Origin: Chitinophaga oryziterrae
GTDB lineage: Bacteria > Bacteroidota > Bacteroidia > Chitinophagales > Chitinophagaceae
Direction: 5' to 3'
Assembly (NCBI RefSeq): GCF_009758125.1
Contig: NZ_WRXO01000001.1
Coordinates: forward strand, 992,001-1,056,000
DNA length: 64,000 nucleotides
This document shows positions 9,095 to 18,109 of this stretch, piece by piece (position 1 is the stretch's first letter; each line of letters begins with the position of its first letter). The position numbers and the translations under genes are program-made. The notes under the pieces are model-generated. The model was not told the DNA's origin, searched no databases, and was given only the letters and a program-made list of their open reading frames with translations.

Positions 9095-10222
9095 CTAAAA
9101 TTTAATTAATGGGTTCATGCAATGTTTCAGGATCAGCTTATTTTCCAGGGTAGCTGTATCTATCAACTCCTGGATCAGGCCCTTGGCAGCCCAGGCATTT
9201 CTGATCAGAGATTTAGCAGCATGTTTGCGCACTTCAAAATCGGTGGAGTGCAGGAATTCCTGTCGCAGGAAACCCACATGTTTACCACTGCTGATACGGC
9301 CTAATGCCTTCAGTATTTCCAGGCGGCAGTTCAGCGGCTGACTGTCATACATATGGATCAGCTTCTCCTGCACCTCTTCTATTTTCAGTTTGCCAAGGCA
9401 GTTGATGGCATCGGCACGCAGGTAATGATCTTTTGTGTCCAGCAGTTTTATAACGGCATGAACTGCGCTCAGTTGGTTATAATGTACTACCAGCTTCAGG
9501 CAAAAGGAGACGATCGTTTTATTGGAAGAGTAGGTGATCCATTGTGCAAAGTTGGGAATAGCGATATGTTCTGTTGTAGAAATGATTTTAAACAGTTCAA
9601 CCTGATCCCATAGCAACAGGGGTTCCGTTACTACGTCAAAGAATTTGAAGGGTTCATTTTTACTCAGTTTGATATACGCATGCCTGGCCGCAGCCCGTAG
9701 TTCGCGGTTATTACTGTTTGTCAGTGGCAGAATGGTTACATCTGCTATTGACATATTCATATTGGTGAGTTCAGCCAGCGCCTGTACTTTTTTATCCCAT
9801 TTATGGGATTTCATTTTCTTCAGGGAATCTTTATCCAGGTTGAGTTGAATATATAGATTACGCAGTTGCTCACCCATGGAACCACGTACGTTATTACGGT
9901 AATGAATCAGCCGGTCAATCAGCGCTTCACGGGCCCAGCGGTGTTCAAAAACAGGGAGGCGGAACACTTCTACCGGCAGTTGTACCTGTTCTGCAGGTGT
10001 ATCACTGGCCAGTTCATCATTCAGCAGAATGTGTTCCATCAGCAGATTATCGATCACAGGGTGCAGGCTGGCCAGTTTCTTTTCACGCCGGTACGCCTTG
10101 TATCTTCCCCGGAGTATGGACAGGTAGGCTAGGATGGTGCAGGTTATAGCAACAACAATAAATATGAAAGCTATCTGTATGCTCAGCGGAGCATACCTGA
10201 ATTCATAAAAGCTAAATTCCAT
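9095..10222 (-). CDS. Membrane-anchored HEAT-repeat protein
   Basis: 375 aa. ATG at 10222 is preferred over an in-frame TTG at 10237 because it directly precedes the membrane helix (residues about 12-37). A basic stretch (YKAYRREKK) follows, then a cytoplasmic alpha-helical body with HEAT-like repeats, clearest at 230-350 (for example YLRADAINCLGKLKIEEVQEK). HEAT arrays are scaffolds for protein contacts, and no catalytic motif is visible. It sits between a response regulator and two polysaccharide synthases. A plausible role is to couple the regulator or another signal to synthase assembly, but nothing in the sequence proves that. Confidence 0.78.
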   Translation of the reverse strand: MEFSFYEFRYAPLSIQIAFIFIVVAITCTILAYLSILRGRYKAYRREKKLASLHPVIDNLLMEHILLNDELASDTPAEQVQLPVEVFRLPVFEHRWAREALIDRLIHYRNNVRGSMGEQLRNLYIQLNLDKDSLKKMKSHKWDKKVQALAELTNMNMSIADVTILPLTNSNNRELRAAARHAYIKLSKNEPFKFFDVVTEPLLLWDQVELFKIISTTEHIAIPNFAQWITYSSNKTIVSFCLKLVVHYNQLSAVHAVIKLLDTKDHYLRADAINCLGKLKIEEVQEKLIHMYDSQPLNCRLEILKALGRISSGKHVGFLRQEFLHSTDFEVRKHAAKSLIRNAWAAKGLIQELIDTATLENKLILKHCMNPLIKF

Positions 10223-10271
10223 AATAGGATTGGTCAATTAGTCGTCAATAAGCAGGGAACAGTGTATTCCT

Positions 10272-10652
10272 CTACTTGTCATATTGCATCAGTAGTCTCT
10301 TCACCCGGATTAATAGTTCACCCGGAATAACAGGCTTTTTAAGAAAGTCATCGGCTCCCAGTTTAAATCCTTCAAGGATCATGGCTTCGTTACCTGCATT
10401 AGAAACAATAATTACCGGAATTGGTTTACCCTCTTTCCTGTTTTTTACTCTGCTCAGTATTTCAAAACCATTTGCATATGGCATCATGATATCTGTAATA
10501 ATCAGATCGTAATCATAGTTGGTATCTTCTAAGCGTTGGAAGGCTTCCTTTCCATTGGTCACATGTTCAATCTGATAGTCTTCTTTGTGCAGGATTCTTT
10601 CCACAATTTTTGGCATCACTTCATCATCTTCTACTAACAGAATTTTACTCAT
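10272..10652 (-). CDS. Single-domain response regulator (CheY-like receiver)
   Basis: 126 aa consisting only of a receiver domain. It has the acidic pocket (VEDDE), the phospho-acceptor Asp in IITDIMMPYANG (about residue 55), a Ser in VIIVSNAG in place of the usual Thr, and the conserved Lys in FLKKPV. There is no output domain, so it must act by protein contact. It is the first gene of the exopolysaccharide run and lies back to back with a hybrid kinase cluster starting at 11041. That kinase group is the obvious candidate phosphodonor. It could signal to the HEAT protein or synthases (inference). Confidence 0.9.
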   Translation of the reverse strand: MSKILLVEDDEVMPKIVERILHKEDYQIEHVTNGKEAFQRLEDTNYDYDLIITDIMMPYANGFEILSRVKNRKEGKPIPVIIVSNAGNEAMILEGFKLGADDFLKKPVIPGELLIRVKRLLMQYDK

Positions 10653-11040
10653 ATTGGCTTTTAATTAGTGTATGGTTTAATAATGTTGTGATCCGCAAAC
10701 CTATATGTGGTTATTATACGCTTCATAGTCCTAATGGTTCAACTATATACTTACTATAAATCAGTCGATTGGGATTTATTTAAAATAAAAAAACATGGAA
10801 AAATTATCACATTAAAAATCTTTATAAATCATTTATTACGAACAATGCATTCCTTATGTCAAAAAAAGTGGTTGTTACATCTAAGTTACCAATCACAATC
10901 GATAAATAGCCATATTACGTGTATTTATATACGTGTATGTAAACAAATCGTATAGAATTTCGTTAACTGTTGATATACAGCAGATAGCCAAGCAACTTTA
11001 AGCATTATATTTGTTACTGCTTATTGTCAACTGTCCGTAT
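10653..11040. promoter_or_regulatory. Divergent intergenic region between the exopolysaccharide operon and the kinase cluster
   Basis: 388 bp, AT-rich, without a credible ORF. It must hold promoters for both directions. A TATATTTG box at 11006-11013 matches the Bacteroidota -7 consensus TAnnTTTG and lies 28 bases before the ATG at 11041, but no TTTG lies at the matching -33 position. A 9-bp direct repeat, TACGTGTAT, occurs at 10916-10924 and 10930-10938. Confidence 0.5.
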
Positions 11041-14000
11041 ATGAAGATTCCTTTAAAAACACGTTTATACATAGGTTTTGGAGTAGCGCTTGTACTGGTA
11101 ATTGCCGGAGGTATCATTTCATTTGTCACTTTCAATAACCAGAGAGCTGAAGCGAAATGGGTAGAGCATTCCTATGAAGTTATCACACTGGCACAGCGGA
11201 TAAATCGTTATGTGTACGAAATCGAATCTGCGGGGACCGCTTACAGAAGCACCCATCAGCCAAAATTCCAGGAACCGTATTTTCAGTCGGGCCCTAAGAT
11301 CATGCCGGCAGTATATGATCTTAAAAAGATGGTAGCAGATGACCGGGCACAGGCAATGAGAGTTGCAACGGTAGAGAACGGGATGATCTCTCTCCTTAAC
11401 TTCTGGCAGACATTAGGGGCTATGAAGGATACCAATTACATCTTTAATCATGCGGTGGATATAACACTCACAGAAAGGAAATTCCTTGACTCTGTGCATA
11501 ACAGTCTTACGAACGTTGTCATGGAAGAGCGGACGCTGCTGGTAAACAGGAACCAAACCAATGATACCTCTGTACAACATGCCGTTATAGCGCTTGTAGC
11601 AAACACTATATTAATTTTACTGGTAGCCATTACCCTGATGATCGTATCTTTTCAGGAAGCCGGCAACAGGATAAAAGCACAAAAGGAGTTAGCGGATAAA
11701 TTCAAGGAAGTTGTTAATCTCAACAATGCTGCCAACAGGAATAACTGGTTACTGACAGGAGTAAGCAGGGTGAACGAGAGTTTGCAGGGTGAACTTGACA
11801 TGAATCTGCTGGCTGCCAGATGCCTGCAGGCACTGGTAGGATACCTGGGAATTCCTGCCGCTGCCTTTTACTGTTTTGATAAAGCTGCGAACCTGCTAAG
11901 GTTGTCTGCCGGTGTTGCATTGCCCTCCTCAGTAAAACAGCAGTATGCTTTAGAGGAAGGTATAACAGGCCATGCAGCTACAAAAAGGGAACTGACCGTA
12001 ATAAAAAATATTCCCACCAGCTACTGGCGTATAGAAACGGCTACCGGCAATACATTACCCGGTACTATTATCTGTATGCCCCTGTGGCTGGAAAATGAAC
12101 TGACAGGCGTAATAGAGCTGGTAGTATTTGACAAGGTCCCTGCCAGGATGCCGGAACTATTGCAGAATACATCCAATGCGATCGCTGTGGCGCTGGCAGC
12201 CGCTGCTGGCAGAACAAGGATCATGGATCTGCTGGAACGGGTACAGGAACAAAAGGAAACCCTGGAAGCACAACAGGAAGAATTGCGGCAGTCGAACGAG
12301 GAACTGACCCGCCAGTCCGAAATATTACAGGCTTCAGAAGAAGAATTGAGGGTACAGGAAGAGGAGCTGAGACAGGTAAATGATGAAATGAAAGTGCAGA
12401 ACACAGCCCTGGAACTCACCCGTGAACAGCTTTCCCTGAAAGCGGAAGAGCTGGAACAAAGCAGTAAGTATAAGTCAGAGTTCCTGGCAAACATGTCTCA
12501 CGAGTTACGTACACCACTCAACAGTGTATTGATTCTGGCCCGGCTGCTGGAAGAAAATAAAGAGCATAACCTCACTGGTAAACAAATAGAGTATGCCGGT
12601 GTCATCCATAAATCCGGATCGGATTTACTTACGCTGATCAATGATATCCTGGACCTGTCCAAGATAGAAGCAGGTAAGATAGAGATGAATATTGAAGACG
12701 TTCCGGTAAAGTCGATGGTGATGGACCTGGAGCAACTCTTCCACGTCGTAGCGGAAGAAAAGAATATAAAGTTTATCACATCGATTGAAAGAGGTGTGCC
12801 GGAAACGATTCATACAGACAGGCAGCGGCTGGAACAGGTAATCCGCAATCTCTTATCCAATGCATTCAAATTCACTTCAAGGGAAGGGTCCATCAAACTG
12901 CATTGGGAAGTAAAAGCAGATGGTCTGCACATCTCTGTATCGGATACCGGCACCGGCATCGCTTCGGATAAGAAACAACTCATCTTTGAAGCATTCCGGC
13001 AGGCAGATGGGTCTACCAACCGGAAGTACGGTGGCACCGGCCTTGGACTGTCTATCAGTAAAGAACTCATGAAAAGACTGGGCGGAGAAATACGCATCGA
13101 AAGCCAGGAAGGAGTGGGCAGTACATTTACCATCGTGATGCACACGGATATACCGTTAACCCCTCACACAGAAACAATCATCGAACCGGCGCAGCCCGTT
13201 ATCCCGGAGCTATTCTCTGATACGGTTCAGAAGATAGAAGACGATCGCGATCAGTTATCCTCCAAACAGGATAAGCTGATCCTCATCATAGAAGATGATC
13301 CCAATTTTGCTACTATTTTAAGGGACTTTGCCCGTGGAAAAGGGTACAAGACCATTGTGGCATTAAATGGTAACGATGGTCTGTTCTTTGCCCGCAAATA
13401 CCTGCCCGCTGCCATCCTGCTGGATATGAACCTGCCGCAGATAGATGGGACGAGCATTCTCAAAATATTAAAGAATAACGACGAGCTTAAACACATTCTC
13501 ATACATGTGATTTCTGCCGGTGGTATCTCATTGCAGGTAAGGGACAAGATACAGGGTTATACGCAAAAGCCTTTGCAGATGACAGACCTGGAATCTGTAT
13601 TCTCGGGTATCAGTCAGCAGTTGCAGGCCATGTTCAAGAAGGTACTGGTAGTATCTGACGGCGTGCTGTTGCATCATCCTTCTTTACAATCACTCAGCGA
13701 TGAAAGACAGATGCAGACACAATACCATCGCGTTACTACTGTTGAAGAAGCTGAAGAAGAGTTAAAAGAGAAAAGTTATGATGGTATCATTTTAGATGTA
13801 AGTACGGATATGAGAGCGGGTATCGTAAAGCTGGGCCGTCTGAGATACCTGGTAAATAAAAGCAAGCCAATCATCGTATACCTCGACCATGATATTTCGG
13901 AAGCAGATGAATTACTCTTGAAAAGAGATGCGGCGGCCATTGTACGCAATTCAACTTTCTCTACAGACAGGCTGATGGATGAACTGGAATTGTTCCTCTA

Positions 14001-14433
14001 CAAACTGAAAGAAACAAACACTTCATTCAGATCTGATAACTACCCGTTAAAAGAAAAGAAGCTGGATGGAATGAAAGTGCTGCTGGCAGATGATGATATG
14101 CGGAATGTATTCTCATTAAGCGCATTACTGTCAGAACATGGCATGGACGTAGTAACAGCTGCTGATGGGAAAGAAGCACTGGCAAAACTGGATGAAAATC
14201 CGGATGTAAGTATTGTATTGATGGATATTATGATGCCGGAGATGGATGGTTATGAGGCCATGCGGCAAATCCGCATGAACAGCCGTTTTCGTCAGTTGCC
14301 GGTAATTGCTTTAACAGCAAAGGCGATGGCAGGAGATCGTGAAAAATGTATTGCCGCAGGGGCATCAGATTATATTGCAAAACCAATAGACAGTAGTAAA
14401 CTGCTTTCTCTGATGCGTGTATGGATGGTATAA
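11041..14433 (+). CDS. Hybrid sensor histidine kinase: CHASE3, GAF, coiled coil, HisKA, HATPase, three receivers
   Basis: 1130 aa from ATG 11041; an upstream in-frame TTG at 11011 overlaps the -7-like box and is rejected. TM1 is at about 8-28, a CHASE3-like helical sensor at 35-175 and TM2 at 181-205. A GAF domain (235-395) and a Glu/Gln-rich coiled coil (398-480) follow. Then come HisKA with His487 (MSHELRTPLN), HATPase_c (about 590-710) and three receivers. REC1 has Asp795 and REC3 Asp1062. REC2 is degenerate (VVSDG instead of an acidic pair) but keeps Asp919. It is the first gene of a cluster with CheR, CheB and a second kinase, opposite the exopolysaccharide run it may control. The stimulus is unknown. 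Confidence 0.93.
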   Translation: MKIPLKTRLYIGFGVALVLVIAGGIISFVTFNNQRAEAKWVEHSYEVITLAQRINRYVYEIESAGTAYRSTHQPKFQEPYFQSGPKIMPAVYDLKKMVADDRAQAMRVATVENGMISLLNFWQTLGAMKDTNYIFNHAVDITLTERKFLDSVHNSLTNVVMEERTLLVNRNQTNDTSVQHAVIALVANTILILLVAITLMIVSFQEAGNRIKAQKELADKFKEVVNLNNAANRNNWLLTGVSRVNESLQGELDMNLLAARCLQALVGYLGIPAAAFYCFDKAANLLRLSAGVALPSSVKQQYALEEGITGHAATKRELTVIKNIPTSYWRIETATGNTLPGTIICMPLWLENELTGVIELVVFDKVPARMPELLQNTSNAIAVALAAAAGRTRIMDLLERVQEQKETLEAQQEELRQSNEELTRQSEILQASEEELRVQEEELRQVNDEMKVQNTALELTREQLSLKAEELEQSSKYKSEFLANMSHELRTPLNSVLILARLLEENKEHNLTGKQIEYAGVIHKSGSDLLTLINDILDLSKIEAGKIEMNIEDVPVKSMVMDLEQLFHVVAEEKNIKFITSIERGVPETIHTDRQRLEQVIRNLLSNAFKFTSREGSIKLHWEVKADGLHISVSDTGTGIASDKKQLIFEAFRQADGSTNRKYGGTGLGLSISKELMKRLGGEIRIESQEGVGSTFTIVMHTDIPLTPHTETIIEPAQPVIPELFSDTVQKIEDDRDQLSSKQDKLILIIEDDPNFATILRDFARGKGYKTIVALNGNDGLFFARKYLPAAILLDMNLPQIDGTSILKILKNNDELKHILIHVISAGGISLQVRDKIQGYTQKPLQMTDLESVFSGISQQLQAMFKKVLVVSDGVLLHHPSLQSLSDERQMQTQYHRVTTVEEAEEELKEKSYDGIILDVSTDMRAGIVKLGRLRYLVNKSKPIIVYLDHDISEADELLLKRDAAAIVRNSTFSTDRLMDELELFLYKLKETNTSFRSDNYPLKEKKLDGMKVLLADDDMRNVFSLSALLSEHGMDVVTAADGKEALAKLDENPDVSIVLMDIMMPEMDGYEAMRQIRMNSRFRQLPVIALTAKAMAGDREKCIAAGASDYIAKPIDSSKLLSLMRVWMV

Positions 14434-14442
14434 CAGGTAATT

Positions 14443-15264
14443 ATGAAGGAAGATATTTCAGCGGTAGATTTTCTGGATATTATTAATATTGTGAAGCTCC
14501 AATATGGTTATGATTTTGCCGGTTATGTACAGGCATCGCTGAAACGTCGTATCCTGCGATTTATGAGCAGGACGAACATTTCCACGGTCTTTGATCTCAA
14601 ACACCGGCTGATAAATGACAGTGAGCTGTTCACCCATATGGTACAGTACATTACAGTGAATGTAACTGAAATGTTCCGCGACCCCCGGTTCTACCGTACG
14701 CTAAGAGAAGAAGTACTGCCTAAACTGGCGGCCTATCCTAATATAAAAATATGGCATGCAGGCTGTTCTACCGGCGAAGAAGTTTTTTCGATGGCCATTC
14801 TGTTGCAGGAAGCCGGACTATTAAGCCGGACAAAGTTATACGCCAGTGATCTGAACCCGATGAACCTGGAAAAAGCGGCCACAGGCATTATACCATTGGA
14901 TAATATGAAAGATTATACGTATAATTATATACAATCTGGTGGACTGGCAGACTTTTCTAACTATTATACTGCCAGGTATGATAATGTGCTTATTAAAAAG
15001 GAGCTGAGAAAACAGATAAATTTCTTTCAGCACAACCTTGTAACAGATACTGTGTTTAATGAATTTCAGCTGATCTGTTGCAGGAACGTTTTTATATATT
15101 TCAACAGGGAACTGCAGAATCATGTGCTGCAATTATTCTACGACAGTCTTTCGTCCCGTGGGTATCTGGCAATGGGTATCCGGGAATCGATGCGGTTTGC
15201 AAACATTCATAAGCAATACGAAACGGTACATGCACAAGAGAAAATATACCGTCGTAAATCATAA
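14443..15264 (+). CDS. CheR-type protein-glutamate methyltransferase
   Basis: 273 aa, normal length for CheR. An N-terminal helical domain (about 1-75) precedes a SAM-binding Rossmann domain with the signature HAGCSTGEEVFSMAI (motif I) and CCRNVFIYF. CheR adds methyl groups from SAM to Glu side chains of chemoreceptors. No methyl-accepting receptor is encoded in the window; the nearest candidate substrate is the Glu-rich coiled coil of the upstream hybrid kinase. It starts 9 nt after that kinase gene and is followed within 7 nt by CheB. Confidence 0.93.
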   Translation: MKEDISAVDFLDIINIVKLQYGYDFAGYVQASLKRRILRFMSRTNISTVFDLKHRLINDSELFTHMVQYITVNVTEMFRDPRFYRTLREEVLPKLAAYPNIKIWHAGCSTGEEVFSMAILLQEAGLLSRTKLYASDLNPMNLEKAATGIIPLDNMKDYTYNYIQSGGLADFSNYYTARYDNVLIKKELRKQINFFQHNLVTDTVFNEFQLICCRNVFIYFNRELQNHVLQLFYDSLSSRGYLAMGIRESMRFANIHKQYETVHAQEKIYRRKS

Positions 15265-15271
15265 TCATCCA

Positions 15272-15832
15272 ATGAAAGGGGCATACGATATTATTACAAT
15301 AGGAGGGTCTGCCGGAAGCTTGTCCGTATTAACAATGCTCCTGGATGCCCTTCCTGAGAATATGCGGATGCCTGTAGTTATAGTATTACATCGTCTCCGG
15401 AATGTGGAAAGCGAAATGGGAAGATTATTGTCGGCCACAAAAAAGATCAGGGAACCGGAAGATAAAGAGCCGGTGAAAGACCACCACTTCTACCTGGCTC
15501 CTCAAAACTATCATCTGATGATAGAGGCCGATAAAACTTTTATGCTGGATTATTCGGAGCTGGTCAATTATAGTCGTCCTGCTATCGATATGACATTCAG
15601 CAGTGTGGCAGAAGTTTATGGTCACCGGGCATTGTGCATCCTGCTCAGTGGTGCCAATAAAGACGGGGCAGAAGGGTTATGTGAAGTCATCGCAGCAGGT
15701 GGTACCGGCATCGCGCAGGATCCTCAAACGGCTACATTTGAGGCAATGCCACAGTCTGCTATAGACCTTTGCAGAGATGTGAAAATTTTGACGATTGAAG
15801 AAATAATAAAATTTATATTTTTTGAAACGTAA
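15272..15832 (+). CDS. CheB-type protein-glutamate methylesterase (stand-alone catalytic domain)
   Basis: 186 aa from ATG 15272. A longer in-frame ORF reaches back into cheR but its extra part has no CheB character. The domain shows the catalytic Ser in GGSAGS, His in VIVLHR and Asp in LLSGANKDGAEG. The usual N-terminal receiver is missing, so activity cannot be controlled by its own phosphorylation; the receivers of the neighbouring kinases may substitute. It removes methyl groups added by CheR. Confidence 0.92.
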   Translation: MKGAYDIITIGGSAGSLSVLTMLLDALPENMRMPVVIVLHRLRNVESEMGRLLSATKKIREPEDKEPVKDHHFYLAPQNYHLMIEADKTFMLDYSELVNYSRPAIDMTFSSVAEVYGHRALCILLSGANKDGAEGLCEVIAAGGTGIAQDPQTATFEAMPQSAIDLCRDVKILTIEEIIKFIFFET

Positions 15833-15873
15833 GCCGGATTTATATCGTAAGTATTAATTAATGAGCCATTAAG

Positions 15874-16965
15874 ATGAGCATGACTAAAAAATTTACCATC
15901 CTGTTGGTAGATGACCGAATGGAAAACCTACTGTCGCTGGAGCAAATGCTCATAGCGGAGAACAGAACTTTTATACAGGCTACTTCAGGGAACGAGGCGT
16001 TAAAGCAGGTTTTAAAGAATGAGGAAATAGGGTTGATCATGCTGGATGTGCAGATGCCTGATATGGACGGTTTTGAAGTAGCAAAGCTGTTAAAGGCCAA
16101 TCCCAGGACCAAGGACATCTCCATCATTTTCGTAACAGCAATCAACAGGGATGAAACTTATGTATTGAAAGGGTTTGAGAAAGGGGGAGTGGATTATCTT
16201 TCCAAACCATTGGATATCAATGTTACACGTGCCAAAGTAGATGTGTTTGAACGATTATATTTTTATCAGCGCGAATTAAGACAGGCATTAAAAGAGAAAG
16301 AACAGGTGAATGGTCAGCTGGAACGCTTCATGCACGTAGTGGCGCATGACCTGAAATCACCGCTTTCAGGGATTACAGGACTTTTATTACTGATGAAGGA
16401 AGAAGAGGAGATCAGGAACTCTCCTTTCCTGCTGGAATATGCAGAGATGGCGGTCGATGCTACCTCCCGCCTGGCAGATATGATTACGGCCATTCTGGAT
16501 TATAGCCGGGAACATCAGTTCGATGGCCAGGAGGAAGATGTGGATGTAAAGGAAATGCTGAAGGAACTGATAAAGATGCTGTTTCCACCCCCTCATGTAG
16601 AGATCCTGATAGGAGATGGATTCCCTATTATGCATACCAGCAGACAAAAACTTGAGCAGGTATTCCAGAACCTGTTGACAAACGCGATCAAGTATAACGA
16701 TAAAGAGAGCGCTGAAATAGTGATAGGAGCAAATGAAAATGGAGATTTCTATGATTTTTATGTAAAGGATAACGGCCCTGGTATCGAAGAGAAGGACAAT
16801 GAGCGTATCTTCCGCTTATTCGAAAAAGTAGATGATACAGATCCAAAAGGAACAGGTGTGGGCCTGAATATTTTGAAGTTACTGGTAGAAACACAGGGAG
16901 GAAAAGTGTGGGTGGAGTCGACGCGTGGCGAAGGAAGTTGTTTCTACTTCCAGTGGAGAAGGTAA
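15874..16965 (+). CDS. Cytosolic receiver-histidine kinase (REC-HisKA-HATPase)
   Basis: 363 aa without membrane segments. An N-terminal receiver (LLVDDRMEN, Asp in IMLDVQMPDMDG, SKPLD) is joined to HisKA (VVAHDLKSPLSG) and HATPase_c (DNGPGIEEKD, GTGVGLNI). Receiver-first kinases relay phosphate from an upstream kinase. As the fourth gene of the kinase/CheR/CheB cluster (41-nt gap) it is the likely partner of the hybrid kinase. ATG codons at 15874 and 15880 are both possible starts. Confidence 0.92.
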   Translation: MSMTKKFTILLVDDRMENLLSLEQMLIAENRTFIQATSGNEALKQVLKNEEIGLIMLDVQMPDMDGFEVAKLLKANPRTKDISIIFVTAINRDETYVLKGFEKGGVDYLSKPLDINVTRAKVDVFERLYFYQRELRQALKEKEQVNGQLERFMHVVAHDLKSPLSGITGLLLLMKEEEEIRNSPFLLEYAEMAVDATSRLADMITAILDYSREHQFDGQEEDVDVKEMLKELIKMLFPPPHVEILIGDGFPIMHTSRQKLEQVFQNLLTNAIKYNDKESAEIVIGANENGDFYDFYVKDNGPGIEEKDNERIFRLFEKVDDTDPKGTGVGLNILKLLVETQGGKVWVESTRGEGSCFYFQWRR

Positions 16966-16981
16966 TAATCTGTTTTAGAAT

Positions 16982-17770
16982 ATGAAGACCTATGCACAAC
17001 TACAACTGGCAGGTTTATTCCTGTTTATGCTTTCTATTGGCCGGTTCCCACTGATGGCCCAGAAAATTGCCACCAACGTCAACATCGTTTTTATTGGCAA
17101 CAGTATCACGCATGGCGCAACTTTAAGTGATCCGGGATCACAGGCACCACCGGTAATGGCTGCTGCCTGGATGGAAAAACAGTCCGGCATAGGTAAGGTA
17201 ACGATTTCAAACCAGGGCGTTAGCGGTGCCACCTCTGTCGATTTTTTACCTTCTACCGCTACTTATTATACAAAAGTAGCTGCTGCTGCCAGAAAATTCA
17301 TGGCTGATGAAACAGCTACCATGGTCTTCTCTATTATCCTGGGCACCAACGACAGCGCTACACAGGGGCCTAATGGATCTCCCGTATCTCCCGAAGACTA
17401 CCGTAAGAACCTTGAAGCAATTGCTACCAAATTGCTTACAGACTATCCCAGATGTAAGGTGATCTTCCATTATCCTACCTGGTACAGCCCTAATACCTAT
17501 AACAGTTCCATTTACCTGCAGGCAGGGCTGGACAGGTTACAAACCTACTTCCCCGAGATCGATGCCCTGGTAAACAGCTATAAAAAAACCTATCCCGGAC
17601 AAGTAACTGTTGGTGATAAACAGGCTTTTTCGTACTTTAAAAAACATTTTCAAACCGACTTGCAGGCAGAGGAAGGCTGGCAGGGCGTTTTCTACCTTCA
17701 TCCCAATAAGCAGGGAGCTGCAGCGCTGGGTGAATTCTGGGGAAAAGCCATTTATAAGGCAGTCAGGTAA
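16982..17770 (+). CDS. Secreted SGNH/GDSL hydrolase
   Basis: 262 aa with an N-terminal signal peptide (about 1-27). Block I is IGNSITHG with the catalytic Ser, block II Gly is in NQGVSGAT, block III is LGTNDS, and block V His is in FYLHPNKQG. The usual Asp three residues before that His is not seen, so the site may work as a Ser-His dyad. SGNH hydrolases of this type deacylate polysaccharides such as acetylated xylan or sialate esters; the substrate here cannot be read. It lies 16 nt after the kinase cluster, possibly on the same transcript. Confidence 0.82.
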   Translation: MKTYAQLQLAGLFLFMLSIGRFPLMAQKIATNVNIVFIGNSITHGATLSDPGSQAPPVMAAAWMEKQSGIGKVTISNQGVSGATSVDFLPSTATYYTKVAAAARKFMADETATMVFSIILGTNDSATQGPNGSPVSPEDYRKNLEAIATKLLTDYPRCKVIFHYPTWYSPNTYNSSIYLQAGLDRLQTYFPEIDALVNSYKKTYPGQVTVGDKQAFSYFKKHFQTDLQAEEGWQGVFYLHPNKQGAAALGEFWGKAIYKAVR

Positions 17771-17797
17771 AACCTAAACCAATAAAATAACAGAGAG

Positions 17798-17986
17798 ATG
17801 TTTTTCGATACAAAGGCAGAAAATCAATCTTCGGAGGAGCAGATAGTACATACCGGTTCGGGCGGTGCATTTGAAGGCACAGAAAGACCCGCAAAAGAGA
17901 TGGACAGGGAAGAGAGTGATGAACACCTTGATGAAAGGCTGGAGAATGATGACATTAATAAAAGGAAACGTCCTCCTGCTTATTAA
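17798..17986 (+). CDS. Small acidic hydrophilic protein of unknown function
   Basis: 62 aa, rich in Glu, Asp and Lys, with no signal or membrane segment and a composition typical of a disordered protein (middle EGTERPAKEMDREESDE). ATG 17798 is preceded by a purine-rich AGAGAG stretch and the gene starts 27 nt after the SGNH hydrolase. The function is not recognised. It could be a chance ORF, but its clean start, stop and the terminator-like hairpin after it favour a real gene. Confidence 0.6.
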   Translation: MFFDTKAENQSSEEQIVHTGSGGAFEGTERPAKEMDREESDEHLDERLENDDINKRKRPPAY

Positions 17987-18016
17987 GCAGTGATACGGAC
18001 AGTGTAGAAAAAAGAA

Positions 18017-18044
18017 ACCGGCACTAAAGGAATAAAGCGCCGGT
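18017..18044. terminator. Weak hairpin terminator between convergent genes
   Basis: ACCGGC at 18017-18022 pairs with GCCGGT at 18039-18044; two more pairs follow after one mismatch. The downstream bases ATTTCATTTT are T-rich. It could end transcription from 17798-17986. Confidence 0.5.
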
Positions 18045-18109
18045 ATTTCATTTTGCATTGTTCGTAAACGAAGATTAAATCTCTTTATGATGATCATATA
18101 GCATTGCTG

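Noticed and set aside
11011..11040. Longer N-terminus of the hybrid kinase from TTG 11011
   Set aside because: The extra codons lie on a TATATTTG promoter-like box and ATG 11041 directly precedes a normal membrane segment.
15122..15271. Longer CheB reading frame starting inside cheR
   Set aside because: The added 50 residues have no CheB or receiver features; ATG 15272 fits the domain start and the spacing after cheR.
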